NCBI GenBank assembly: GCA_022376515.1
Contig: WTXI01000033.1
Coordinates: forward strand, 237,347 to 301,346
Source of the DNA: Lactifluus volemus
Taxonomy: Eukaryota; Basidiomycota; Agaricomycetes; Russulales; Russulaceae
Length of the DNA: 64,000 bases
Direction: 5' to 3'
The notes beneath the pieces were generated by a model. The model did not search any database. It saw only the letters and a list, made by a program, of their open reading frames with translations, and was not told the origin of the DNA. This document shows positions 1 through 10,482 of the stretch, one piece after another. Positions within the stretch are counted from its first letter, which is position 1, and every line of letters begins with the position of its first letter. A program made the position numbers and the translations under genes.

Positions 1-592
1 TATAGATACTGCATCGGATCAGCTCCGGCGCACGAATCGCCGCAGGGATGTGCGTGACGTCTCCTGTGATGCTCGCATAGCGGAACGTCGACGCGGCCAG
101 GAGCACGGTCGAGGAGGTATCATCGATTCAAAAGTGTCCCATTCGCTTGTTGAAAGTACAGAAACGTTGTTTCCGTTTTTCTTTTCACCACGAGTTCAGT
201 TTGAAAGAACAAAGAATGGCACACTGGGCCAGGTGGAACTTCCATATGACATGGCCCTCGCGCTGTTAGATCATCATGAGTGGCGTGGAAATAGGGGAGA
301 CAGGGACAGCCTGAAATCACAAACTTGAGAAGGTCTCTGGACGCGGAATGAACGTACGGCTAGGTTCCCGTCCACCCATACCCATATCCGCAACACTACG
401 TGAGGTACCAATAGTCTGACTACACAGTACCGTGGCGAACCACGGTCGTAGTCGATTTGCATCGTCCAATAGGTCCTCCGTGACAATGTGTCCGATTGTA
501 GAGTAGTAGGTGTGGATGGCCCAAGCGCCATAGAACGAGGCACGCGCACGGGGACCGCTGGCTTGGTTGGCATCGACCGGCCCCTCGTTATG
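1..592. repeat. Host flank duplicated at 15031-15619
   Basis: This segment is the left flank of the LINE insertion at 593 and recurs at 15031-15619. The differences I can see are homopolymer lengths only, for example CCC versus CC near 368 and GGGG versus GGG near 551. It contains short open frames (plus strand 50-328; minus strand 274-573) that I do not recognise. In the second copy the plus-strand frame extends upstream to 14888, so the duplication may have begun left of the window. No function is assigned. Confidence 0.9.
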
Positions 593-3500
593 TTTTTTTT
601 TTTTTTTTTTTTTTTTTACTAAGCGATGTATTAGGTAGAGAAGATAGTAATCTAGGTTACCTAACAGCTCTAGCCTAATGCGCTGAAGCGGGCCACTAGG
701 GTCCGGACTCGGAGGGAGGATAAAAAATGCGTTTACGCACATCCCTGATATGGGATAGTGTGGGGCTCATGAGGCGGGGCTACCGCGTTTACTACCCACT
801 AAAAAACCTCGTCTCGAGTGATCCAATCTGGGTGGAGTTCCTGGAATTTCTTTTTAAGGGCATTTTCCCAGGTTGTTTTTACCCTTGTGATCGCTGATTT
901 CGTTCTCAAGATTTCGTCGCCGCTATCTTGTCGTCGGCCAGTCTTTTGTTTATTATCTTTCTCCATCGTGTCTCGATGTCTGGGCGGGTGTGGTGGATGT
1001 TTTGTATGGCCCTTTCGCATCGTAGGACCCATATCAGGTGTGTCGCTTCTGACCATAGGATTTGTAGGAGGCGGGTGGCTCCGCGTTTGGATCGGGTAGG
1101 AGGGGGGGGTGGGCTTGGGTGTCTGTGGGGGGTAGTGGAGGAGACCACATCCTAGGGTGGTGCCCAGAGAGATCGGGGGCCATGATTGGTCCTCATATGG
1201 CCATGTCTCTCGGGCGAGGGCCCAGATTTGTTGTCTTGGTGGGTGGGGGCATTCGGTGAGTATATGGTTCATCGATTCTTCTGCGCCGCATGCTGAACAG
1301 TTTTTTCTCTCCTCCATGCTGTTTATGTGCGTCCAGAAGCTTCCGATTCTGTGGGTCCCATGGATCGCGTTGAATAGGAATTGGCCTACTTTTTGGCGTA
1401 TGGGCCTTTTGTAGGTGCTGTCCCATATTGCTTGGTCTTTCTCTAGGGTTCCTGTGAATTCCTTGAGGTCCTGTCTGATTTTCTCTAGGTTGGTTGTCGT
1501 CGTTTTTCGTTTTTTGGGGGGTTTTTGCTCTTTTATGCCTCTGTAGGCTTTCGCTTGGGAGATTTTGGATAGCTTGGCCCCTTGGACGTCGAATTTTCCC
1601 GGGATCTCTAGTGATATTGTGTCTGGGTGTTCTTTGTCCATTCCCTTCTTGGCTAGTTCGTCGCTTTTTTCGTTTCCTAGTTCTCCGTTGTGGCCTTTGA
1701 CCCACTGGAAGGTCGTCGTTGCTGAGCGGGCTCTCAGGAGGTAAGCGGCTCGTTTGAACCATTTGCTGTTTTTGATCCCGATCCAACCTTGGTCCTCCCA
1801 TTTTTCGAGGTGTAGCGTGAGTCCTTCTATGGCGTATTTTGAGTCTGACTTGATGAGGATTGGGACACAGTTCGGGGTTTCCTCTATGGCTTTGATTATC
1901 GCTGCTAGTTCGCCTACTTGGTTGGACTGTTCGTTGCCTGGGACTTTTATTGCTTTATTTTGGGGGTGTCCTTCGCCTCGCCATATCCCGGCGCCACATT
2001 GCGCGTTTGCTTTCCCGTTGTTTTGGCATGCGCCGTCCGTGTAGATTATGGTGGGTTCATCTTCCAGTTCGACTCCTTGGGCGCCGTTTTGGCGCGTGGC
2101 TGGTTGGTTTGAGAGTTTCGAGGGGTCTACGAAGATTCGGAAGCCGTCTGCTAGGTGTTGTTTTGTGGTTAGTGAGGGGTTGAAGGTAATCTTGCCGTTT
2201 AGGCGTTGTGCTTCTATGTTTTTCTGTTTTCTTCGTTTGGTGAGTGATAGGTCGTCGTTGTTGTTTTGGGATGAGGGCTGATATTTTGGGGCCAGTTTAT
2301 TTAGGCGTTTTTGCGCTTCCATTGTGCACTTTTGTGGGTTCTCGCAACCTCTGGCTCGGTCTAGGTCGCAGTCGTCGCAGTGGCAGAAGAATACAGGTAT
2401 GTGGGGATTGTTGGGGTGTTTGTGTAGTCTTTTTGTGGTTTTGACTAGGTCTCCCACTTTGTTCGAGGTGTGGTTTTTCGATGAGGCATCGTGACGCCGG
2501 GTTCTGGGGGTTCTCGTGACGTTCCGTTGATGGAACCAGGCGGGGAGTTGTTCTTTTAGGTTCTGGGATAGGTTTGTGGGCGCGAAGGTAACGTTGTATT
2601 TTTTCGCGGTTTTGAGGAGGTTTAACGTATCTTTGTCCAGGAATTCTGTTTTCTTTCCTTTTAGGGGAGGATACCATGATTGGAGGAAGGGGTTTGCGAT
2701 GGCCTTCTCCGGTATTGATTTTGGTGCCGTGTTGTTGATCAGGGCGTCGGTGGCCAACGCCCATGTTGGTCTAGAGTCTGATAGGTCAAGGTAGCTTTTG
2801 AGCCACATGACGTTAATGGCCTCGTTTCTTGTTTTCAGGTCTAGTATTTGGATACCGCCCTCTGGCTGGAGGTCTCGAAGGGTGTCTTTCGCGAGGCGTG
2901 GTGCGTTATCTTCCCATATTAGGTGGTCGATTTCCTTTGATAGAGATTCTAGGATGTGGCTCGGCATGCCTTGGGCTTTTGTTAGGAATTGGGTTCTGGC
3001 TCCGATTACGGCTTGTGCTATCGTTCGTTTACCTTGTCTGGTTGGGTGCGCGGCTTTCCATTTACTTAGTTCACTTTTAATTTTGTCTAGGACGGGTTCC
3101 CATGGTTTTGCGTCGTCTGTGTTGTATCCGATCCATGCGCCGAGGGATCTTATTGCTTCTCCCGTCTTGGCTATGCGTATGTTTGGGTCTATGGGGCGTT
3201 GGTTGGGGGATAGCGTTCTCTCTCTGGCGACTCTGTTGCGATGGTCCTCTGTGCCAATTGGTAGGATTTCTGTTTTTTCTATGTTGAATCTCGCTCCTGA
3301 GGACTTACACCATTTATCCAGTGTATTTTGTAGTTCTTCAAAGTCGTCGCTCTCTCTGAGGTATACGACAGTGTCATCCGCGAAGAGGTTGACTATTAGA
3401 TGGGACGCGGAGTTTGGGATCTCGAAACCTCTTAGGGCCGCGTTGTTTCTGATCATGCAGGCCATGGGTTCTATTGCTAGGTCGAACAGGAAGCATGATA

Positions 3501-3990
3501 GGGGGTCGCCTTGCCTGACGCCTCTAGTCACCTGGTATGGTTCGCTCGTCTTGCCGTTGATGGTCACGGTTGTCTTCGCGTTTTCGTACAGGGATCTGAT
3601 TGTGTTTCGGAAGCGGGGCGGAACGTTGAAGGCTTCTAGGGTGTTCCACAGGTACGTATGTATTATTTTGTCATACGCCTTCTCTTGGTCTAGCGCTATC
3701 ACGGCTCCGTTTTCTTTCGTCATTTCGGCATACTTTGTCATGACTTTGGTCAGTCTTATGTGGTTGAAGATAGATCTGCCAGGGATGAAACCCGCTTGGT
3801 CTTTGTGTATCAGTCGGCCTATTCCTGGTGTGAGTTGGAGCGCAAGTGTTTTGGTGAGTAGTTTGTAGTCTGTGTTTAGCAGGGTGATCGGGCGATAATT
3901 TTCTATTTCTGTCCTATCTTTCTTTTTGTAGATTGGGCACATCCATCCGTCGGCGAAGTTGCTTTGGGGCGTTACGCCATGGGCTTGTAT
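593..3990 (-). mobile_element. Tad1-like LINE, 5'-truncated copy
   Basis: A non-LTR retrotransposon in minus orientation. It begins, at its 3' end, with a 25-nt poly(T) at 593-617 (the poly(A) tail on the minus strand) and stops abruptly at 3990. The host sequence gcccctcgttatgtt is found on both sides (580-594 and 3991-4005), the target-site duplication expected from target-primed reverse transcription. The 5' part, with ORF1, the endonuclease and the very start of reverse transcriptase, is missing, a common outcome of incomplete reverse transcription. From 593 to 3990 it matches 15620-19022 except for homopolymer indels. It cannot move by itself. Confidence 0.93.
799..3942 (-). pseudogene. 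LINE ORF2 fragment: reverse transcriptase and RNase H
   Basis: An open frame of 1047 codons that starts only because the element is truncated; the first residues (MCPIYKKKDR) fall inside the reverse transcriptase domain. Visible in order: RT with AFADD-type catalytic box (LFADDTVVY, about residues 186-194), an RNase H domain starting at IYTDGACQNNG, then a C-terminal zinc-binding motif CSACGAEESMNHILTEC (C-x2-C-x7-H-x4-C, zf-RVT-like). Compared with the copy at 15.8-20.6 kb, short stretches near 1000-1140 and 2470-2515 read in a different frame, because pairs of homopolymer indels shift and then restore the frame. Those stretches are therefore garbled protein although the frame stays open. 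No endonuclease is present, so it is dead or non-autonomous. Confidence 0.9.
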
Positions 3991-4354
3991 GCCCCTCGTT
4001 ATGTTGCCGCTACGTAGTCCCGTGTCACAACCGGTCCGACTAGCGGCATTGATTAGTAATACTTTCCCATCTCAAACGAGTCGCGCGTGTTGAGTCAAGT
4101 AAGCTTTGCGTTGAAGTAATTGCCACGTTATTCTGACCTGTTCATGAATGATTTTCTTTGTTTTGCTACCTTTCTTCCTTGTCCCAACACGGAGCCATTA
4201 TTCTACATGACTCTGGAGTCTGTCAGGATCTCAAACTGAGATAGTTTTGAAGACAGCCAAGCAACTCACGCTTGAGGTTCACCCCCATTTCCCCCCTCAA
4301 TGCACTGAACGCCTCCGAGTCGCTCTTCAAGTTGCCCTAGCAGCTGTACTGTAT
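3991..4354. other. Host DNA between two transposon insertions
   Basis: The segment starts with the right copy of the LINE target-site duplication (3991-4005) and ends with the 8-bp hAT target duplication tactgtat (4347-4354). I see no coding signal, RNA gene or repeat in between. It is probably unique intergenic host sequence. Confidence 0.6.
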
Positions 4355-4943
4355 TAGGGAAGGACACCGGGTAAGATAAACCCGGAGGGTCTGCGGTAGG
4401 GGTCTTGCGGGTAGGGGTCAGGGTACGGTTGCCTCTACCCTGGCCAGACCCTTACCCGCAGAGTGTGTTTCACACACCCGTGCCTGCGGGTATACTAAGT
4501 AATATGTAGACACAGAGAGTTGGACTCTCTGTATGGGTTCCGAAAGAAGAATGAGGGGATAACGAGCAATAACGAGATCACGCGAGATTCGGCGAGAGTC
4601 AACCAACCTGTCACCTCCGAGTCCCGCTGGCCCTGGTATTACCCCTCCCCTGTGTCTTTATCATCGGATTGATGTTCCTCAACACACTTGTAACTAGTAC
4701 AACACAAAAATGGGCAAACTTGTTCAATATAAACCTGAGAAACAAGTATAACTGCGTGCAACAGCCTCAGAAGGCCAATTTCTCAGTGTTGTCTTATTCT
4801 CGATTGCTTACTGTAATTTCCACATTTCTTCGACATTTCTGTGTCTTTTGATTCTTTTCATAATGTCTTACTTTCTTTTGTCTTGACGTTTGAAATGAGT
4901 AGATTACGAATGTATTAAATATGGGCGCAAAATGTAACGAGTT

Positions 4944-5822
4944 GTTGTGTTGTCGTTCGAGTTCTCGCGCCCTCCGCTATCCTTCACGTCTGTCCATGTT
5001 GACCTCCACTTTGCCTACCTCGAGATCAATCCCCTTGTCTGCCTCGACGGCGTCAATGGCGGTCAACCTACGGACCCACTACCTAGACATGGCAGCTCAG
5101 CTGGACCAGACTGCTGACTCGATCTGCGGGCCCAAATGGGCGATCACCCGCGATCTCACCACCTACGACACCGGCTCCTCCGTTTCTGCAACCCAGAGCA
5201 GGGGTGTCTCTGCTGACCGTGGTCCTCCCATGGTAAGCTTGCATCACGTTCTGCGTGATCTACTTTCCTAAGAGCATATAATCCAGGTCTGGCCGGCGCC
5301 TTTTGGTCGTGATCTCACGAAGGATGAGGCGTCCATCCAGAAACTCGACGGTTTGACGGGCGCTTCGCTCAGGCTCACCTTCCTCAACCCTGAGGGCCGG
5401 ATATGGACCATGGTTGCGGACGGTGGCGCATCGGTCGTCTACTCTGATGCCATTGCAGCCCATGGTTTTGCTCATGAGCTTGCGAACTATGGAGAATACT
5501 CTGGGGCCCCCACCGAGGTCAGACTTATGAGTATGCGAAGACGATTGGCGAGTGTTACTTTCTTGAATGTTGTCACCAGGGTCTTACTTATTCGCAGTCG
5601 ATCTGATCACTCGTGGCAAGCCACATCCTGAGGGCAAGATCCTCATCATCGGTGGTGGTATCGCCAACTTTACCAACGTTGCAGCGACTTTCAAGGGCAT
5701 TATCCGTGCTCTCCGGGAATATAACCCCCCCCTCCCCTGATTAACCATCAAGTTCGCATATACATGCGCCGAGGTGGTCCTAACTACCAGGAGGGACTGA
5801 AGGCGGTGCGCTTGCTTGCCCG
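4944..5822 (+). pseudogene. Captured ATP-citrate lyase (ATP-citrate synthase) gene fragment
   Basis: The pieces match the ATP-grasp/CoA-binding part of ATP-citrate lyase, the cytosolic enzyme that makes acetyl-CoA from citrate. Recognisable stretches are [89 protein letters not shown] and [13 protein letters not shown]. Introns remain: gtaagc...ccag at 5233-5287, and a second at about 5550-5610 with a degenerate GC donor. The source was therefore genomic DNA, not cDNA. There is no ATP-citrate lyase start, C-terminus or catalytic-histidine region. A 1-nt insertion near 5070 (absent from copy 2) and a missing base near 5519 break the frame. Homology stops near 5822. It cannot make active enzyme; it is transposon cargo. 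Confidence 0.92.
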
Positions 5823-6540
5823 TCACGTCCACGTCTCCACGTCCCTGCCCGTGCAGCCACACATTCGACTTGCCCATCACGTCCGTGTCTGTGCCCCTGC
5901 CCGCCTGTCCACACCCTCCTTCCTGACCCCACTCTTGTTCCTCTCAAGCAGGTGACTCGGAGTTCAAAGACCATGCAGTCGAAGCTCGCAGTTTCTCGGA
6001 GTTCGAGGGGACACGGCTGACCCTGAGCCCCACGGCGTAGCCGCTGGGACCGAGGCCTCGCGCTTCGTACTTTACAATCCAGGCGGGTGGCCGGAGCAAG
6101 AGTGAGCTCAACACGAGACGCTGCTCAAGCTCGAGAACAGGTAAGCCCCTAAATTCATGCCTCCAAAGGCTCTCCTCGTTGCGATAACTAAATGTCACCA
6201 ACTGCGTATACACAGACGTTCCTGGTTCATCAAACGAGGGTCTCGTTCAGATTGCCAAAGGATTCGAATGCATATGCCTCCTGGTTTCGGTTCGACACGC
6301 AGACTGCTCAGGACTTTCTTTCCCTTATCCAGTGCCTGTCCTGCCCGGACCTGCCCACCTGCGTGTCACTCCTCGATGAAAAGTGGTGCCAGGCCTACCA
6401 TGCCGTCTTCTGCTTCGGGCCCTGCCAACCCTCGATGGACTTCCGGCACCTGCGCATGCTCGAAGGTGTCAGCCCACCCCTCGCACTCTTTCGCATCTTG
6501 CATGCCAGATGACTGCCAAGGCATTCATAGCCACACGTAA
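5823..6540 (+). other. hAT cargo of unknown origin
   Basis: The right half of the transposon after ATP-citrate lyase similarity ends. It contains an intron-like stretch (gtaagc at about 6141 to acacag at about 6216) and a following open frame at 6192-6512 that includes FRFDTQTAQDFLSLIQ. I do not recognise the protein. It may be a second captured fragment, or the flank of the ATP-citrate lyase locus. The same DNA is present in copy 2 (about 47280-47990) with small indels, including loss of about 20 bp near 6433. Confidence 0.5.
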
Positions 6541-6705
6541 CTGTGTATGTATAAAACCCATACCCCTTACCCTTGGGTAGGGGTATTTATTTTACCCGTG
6601 CTGAATCTGGGGTAAACCCATACCCGTGCCTCAGGGTAGGGGTACAGAGGGGTATGGGTACGGGTAGAGGTCAAAGTTACCCCGGGTTACCCCTGTCTTT
6701 CCCTA

Positions 6706-9296
6706 AACTGTATTCCATCACAGGGACGACACCACTTCGTCCAATGAACCCAGCTTCATCAGCCTAAGCCGGAGGCTAATGTAGTCATCTTGACATATCA
6801 TCCGTTTGCTTGTGCAGCTCCCGCGTTCACCAGTTCATACATTCATTTCCGGGGTCTTCATGGAAGTGGCTATGGGCCTATGGCACTGTCACATATTCAC
6901 AACATTACTACCAACCCTCAGATTTGCGACTGAATATCCCAGCGTTCCTTTGAAGGTGTGCAGAATGCCGCCAGCGGGCTTCCAGTTCTTCTGGCGACGA
7001 TGATGCGGGGTTGGGGCCGATTTTGGGTGAGCGCACGTGGTAGGGGAAGCGTATGAGGTGGCGCGAGATGGTGGAAAGGTGCCCTCTCAGTGTCTCCCAT
7101 TTCCTTTTGCACCTCCTGCTGAACTGCCTGAGCAAAATAATGGAGATGGTGCGGCAACGAGGGGCAAGTGCAAGTCGACAGCAAATAAAAGTACTAACCC
7201 TCAAAGGCCCCCTTGGAAACTGCCCCGCATCCCAGCAGCACCTATCACAGAGCCTCCATCCCTGATATGTGGTGTTGGCCCTCCGACAACTGTTGAAAGT
7301 AGCTCACCACCGGCCACCCCTGGGTGCTCGTCTGCAGGTACAATCTCATTCGACTTTGGCCCCCTCGCATCTATTTCATCACGAGAAGGAGTTCATCGGA
7401 GTTTATGAGAAACCGGGATCGCCGGATGCAGGCATCGGCCGCTGGGAGAAGATATCGGCCGTGAGCGGGTTCTTACGTTTCTTTACGTTTCTGGAAAAAG
7501 GCAAGGTTTTGGGAAACGGTAAGGGCGCGTCCGTATTTGCAACAAGGGACTCTGCTCATGCTCCAGGACGAATCCATGGCCTGACCCCAAAAATCATCAT
7601 TTTTAATGTATCTTTGACCTCAGCGCTCACTCGCAGCGGTGGGGGCATATCGCTCTAAACGTCATCTCCATTAGTTGTTCGGGCCTCGCATTTTCTGATC
7701 GTCAAGAGGGACAGCGTTATCGCACGGGGTTCAGGGCGCCGCCTCGAGAAGTAGATCATAAACTAAAAATTAGAAAGTCTACTGGCCGGTCCGGGTCCAA
7801 ATGTCCAGCAGCTGTGCTCCCGGCCAGCCATCACTTCACGTCATTTTAGCTTTGAGGCCAGCCACTAGCGTGGACTTCACGTTATTGATGGAGGAGTGTA
7901 CGTTTCAAGCAGGGTCAGGCCCACAAGGACGTCGGGTGACGTTAGTGGCGAAAGCCCGTGATATGGCAGCGGCAGCGAGGTGGGCACCTCGGCAGTAGCA
8001 GACGTAGAGATGACGAGGGCAAGCGAATTGCGGGCCAGGCAACACGGAGGATGGGAGGGCAGAGAGGATTCAGAGCCGGATCCAGTGCAGGTCCTAGACA
8101 GATGAAACGCCTGCCAGTATGAACGAGGTGGACTGCACACTAGCGAAATGGAAGGCGCGTTCACAGGAGGTCTCAGCTACGCTGGGCACCAAAAAAGGAA
8201 GCGGGATTGGCGTCGGATCAGCGCTACAAGCGCTACAATTAGCTATAGCTAGACGTGTCTGCACCTACAGTAGTGAAGTCAAATACTTTCTAAATGGGTA
8301 CAACGGTAACTTGAATATCTTCATGTTGTCATAGCTTAGTCAAGGTTAATTATAAATTTCGTATGTCTCACTTTCTCATACTAAATTTAACTAAATCGAA
8401 CGTCCAATGGACTCTCTTGCTCTGTAATTTATAAAGGCTCAGAAATGCAAAAAGGTCGAGAGAAATCAAAGTAGTTCTACAGAACTTACTAACGGTTAGC
8501 CGTCGGGTGGCGTCCGAGTCCGAGTCCTAGAAGTAAGTTACGTAATATGATGTTGTGCGACCCTAACTCGGCCATCTCGCGATCGCATCAATTCATAGCC
8601 ATAGAGCGCTCAGACTGACTTGGCGACATCATCCCTTGCTCTATTGGACGACAGATCAATGCTGAGGCTCAGTCAGAAAGAGAAAAGACTATATTATCTA
8701 CCTATTGGACGACAGATCAATGCTGAGGCTAGGTAGATAGTAAGTAACTTAGAAGTGAAGTAAATAGTGATAAGATACTAACCTCAGTCAGAAAGAGAAA
8801 AGACTGAGGTGTGCGGAACACAGAAGTTACAGTACTTATGCTAGAAGGTAACTGAGATAATTAGTAGACTAATATTGAAGCAATAAAAGGTGGAACGCTA
8901 TGTGAAACGAAGAGATCGGGGCAATATGATGAAACGTAGATAACGACTGTCCAAAATCAGTAATCTGTCCGAAACTGGTATCACCGGGTATAAGCGGTCA
9001 CACGTCACGTAACGTGTCACCGCGCGTTGGCTCGACTTACGCTCTGCGAGGCTGCGCTTCCAACATGCTCAAAGGGTATACAACTTATAATACCCAATAA
9101 TATGCCGTGCACCAGAGTCTGTCACAGATCGTCGATCATTCCTCGCATTTATGGCTCACCTGAGGCTGTTTACGCAGTCGTCTACCTATCGGGTATTTCG
9201 GATGTACAATCCGCTGGCAGATCCACTTCACGTTTCTGCGCATTACCAGACACAGTGGATACTTAATCAAATTTCTTCTAAGCCCCAGCATCTCGC
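6706..9296. other. Intergenic DNA, no supported gene
   Basis: Host sequence to the right of the hAT element. Several frames of 60-130 codons exist (for example 7037-7408 and 7269-7658 on plus, 6908-7204 on minus), but none shows a family signature, signal peptide or consistent exon structure. A compact set of interleaved repeats lies at 8640-8806 and is listed separately. The stretch from about 8250 to 9000 is AT-richer than its surroundings and has no long frame. Confidence 0.5.
8640..8806. repeat. Interleaved short repeats with a hairpin
   Basis: The phrase ctattggacgacagatcaat, continuing as gctgaggct, occurs twice (about 8640-8668 and 8701-8729). The phrase cagtcagaaagagaaaagact also occurs twice (about 8670-8690 and 8784-8804). 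The second phrase is embedded in an inverted repeat, ACCTCAGTC...GACTGAGGT (about 8780-8809). The middle copy is flanked by atctacc and ggtagat. The pattern looks like local duplication or a small excised or rearranged element. No gene is implied. Confidence 0.75.
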
Positions 9297-9304
9297 TATA
9301 AATA
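9297..9304 (+). promoter_or_regulatory. TATA box of the cupredoxin gene
   Basis: TATAAATA lies about 95 nt upstream of the cupredoxin start codon at 9399. It is followed by a pyrimidine-rich leader (tcttttgtctttcgtctttttcac) just before the ATG, as is common in highly expressed fungal genes. Position and sequence fit a core promoter; expression was not tested. Confidence 0.6.
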
Positions 9305-9398
9305 TCCTCTGGTCAACAGATGCTGGGTGTACGAACTTGAATCCTCTTCTCCTATTCTAAAGTCCAGTTGTCTTTTGTCTTTCGTCTTTTTCACAAAC

Positions 9399-10265
9399 AT
9401 GTTTTTCCGTTCTCTGGCCTTGCTCAGCACAGTCGCTGCTCTCTTCTCTTCAAAAGTTGCCGTTTCCGCTTATCCCACTACCAGTGGTAAAGTATGGCAT
9501 GTCACCGTTGGCAACGCCACTGGTGGGACCATCTTCAACCCTAATTACATTGTTAGCAAATGTCTCCACTTCACTCACACCTACTCGCTCTGACCATATC
9601 TTGTTCAGAATGCGTCGCCCGGAGATAGGGTCGAGTTCACTTTCAATCCCAAGAACCATTCCGTGACCCAATCCTCATTTGCGAATCCATGCACCCACCT
9701 CAACAATGGATTCGATGCTGGCTTGTACGTTCACCCCTTCCCAGACCTTCTCGGATCTCGCTGTATATTGACAGGATCTGCATAGCCACCCCGTAGCTAA
9801 TGCCTCCTCCTGGGATCTCCCGACATTCTCGATCACCGTGAACGACGTACGAATCCACTTACTTTCTTTCAGGTCTCTCCATGACTAATTTTATCCGATT
9901 GATACTACTAGACTCAACCTGTCTGGGTTTATTGTCGGCAAGCGGAGAACACGGCTGGGAGCCACTGCGGCAAAGGAATGGTGTTCGGGCTGAATCCTGG
10001 AGCAGAAGGGTCAAATAACTCGTTCTCACTCTTCCAGCAGGCTGCGTTGAAAATTGGACAGCAGTTGGTCGCGTCCGCCTCTTCGGCCAGCGTAGCATCG
10101 ACTGCCAGTTCTACACATACGACAACTCAGGCTGCTGCAAGCTCAAGCAAGAGCTGGAGTGACCATTACGATAGCTGGAACCACGACGACGACGACGACG
10201 ACAGCTGGGGCTATGATGACGATGATAGCTACGACAACGACTACAAGTGGAGGAGGGATTATTGA
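9399..10265 (+). CDS. Secreted cupredoxin-like protein with Asp/Trp-rich tail
   Basis: Four exons: 9399-9551, 9609-9724, 9786-9846, 9912-10265, giving 227 residues. Introns are 57, 61 and 65 nt with gt...ag ends; the second acceptor is set at 9785 because only that choice keeps the family frame (FHPVAN). A signal peptide is evident (MFFRSLALLSTVAALFSSKV, cleavage probably after SA near residue 24). The body is a one-domain cupredoxin: VWHVTVGN, FNPKNHSVTQSSF, NPC, FSITVND, PVWVYCRQ and GSHCGKGMVF, with the His and Cys residues expected of the copper site. Such proteins are common in Agaricomycete secretomes. After a Ser/Ala/Thr linker (about 165-190) comes an acidic tail with runs of Asp interspersed with Trp and Tyr (SWSDHYDSWNHDDDDDDSWG). 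Family members often end in a GPI signal; here no hydrophobic end is seen. Biological role unknown. Confidence 0.9.
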
Positions 10266-10391
10266 ACGTCTCAAGGTTCCGTTCCTTTCTTTAGGAATTG
10301 TTTTCGGTTTCCTGCCATGACACGAACAATTTATTATACGGTTCTTAATGATACTTCAGGACATTTACTTCAGGACATTTATTTATTCATG

Positions 10392-10414
10392 AGGCTCAAC
10401 CCTGAGTTGAGCCT
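10392..10414. other. Perfect hairpin 3' of the cupredoxin gene
   Basis: AGGCTCAAC / GTTGAGCCT forms a 9-bp stem with a 5-nt loop about 130 nt after the stop codon. Just before it the phrase acttcaggacattta is repeated (about 10354-10380). It could lie in the 3' UTR, but in a fungus this is not a terminator by itself. Confidence 0.5.
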
Positions 10415-10482
10415 GATCGTAATTAACATTAATGGACATTGTTACGACTTTACGACGTAGCCATTATAATAAAGCGGACACG

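Larger units (their letters stand above)
4355..6705 (+). mobile_element. Non-autonomous hAT-type transposon, copy 1, carrying a host gene fragment
   Basis: A 2351-bp element bounded by imperfect terminal inverted repeats TAGGGAAGGAC and GTCTTTCCCTA. It is flanked by tactgtat (4347-4354) and aactgtat (6706-6713), an 8-bp target duplication with one mismatch. Eight-bp duplications and TAGGG termini fit the hAT superfamily. Both ends carry dense GGGTA/TACCC subterminal motifs (about 4370-4500 and 6560-6690), as expected for transposase-binding subterminal repeats. No transposase frame is present, so it must be mobilised in trans. The interior holds part of an ATP-citrate lyase gene. A second copy in opposite orientation lies at 47118-49451 with a perfect 8-bp duplication, which confirms the boundaries. 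Confidence 0.92.

Noticed and set aside
593..617. Poly(T) as terminator or promoter element
   Set aside because: It is the LINE poly(A) tail on the opposite strand, flanked by a target duplication.
2798..3868. 356-codon plus-strand frame (also at 17829-18899)
   Set aside because: It is the reverse complement of the LINE reverse transcriptase; composition and position are explained by the coding strand, and no family motif is present.
4944..5822. Functional ATP-citrate lyase gene
   Set aside because: Only a fragment, with frame breaks and no proper ends, inside transposon TIRs and present in two mobile copies.
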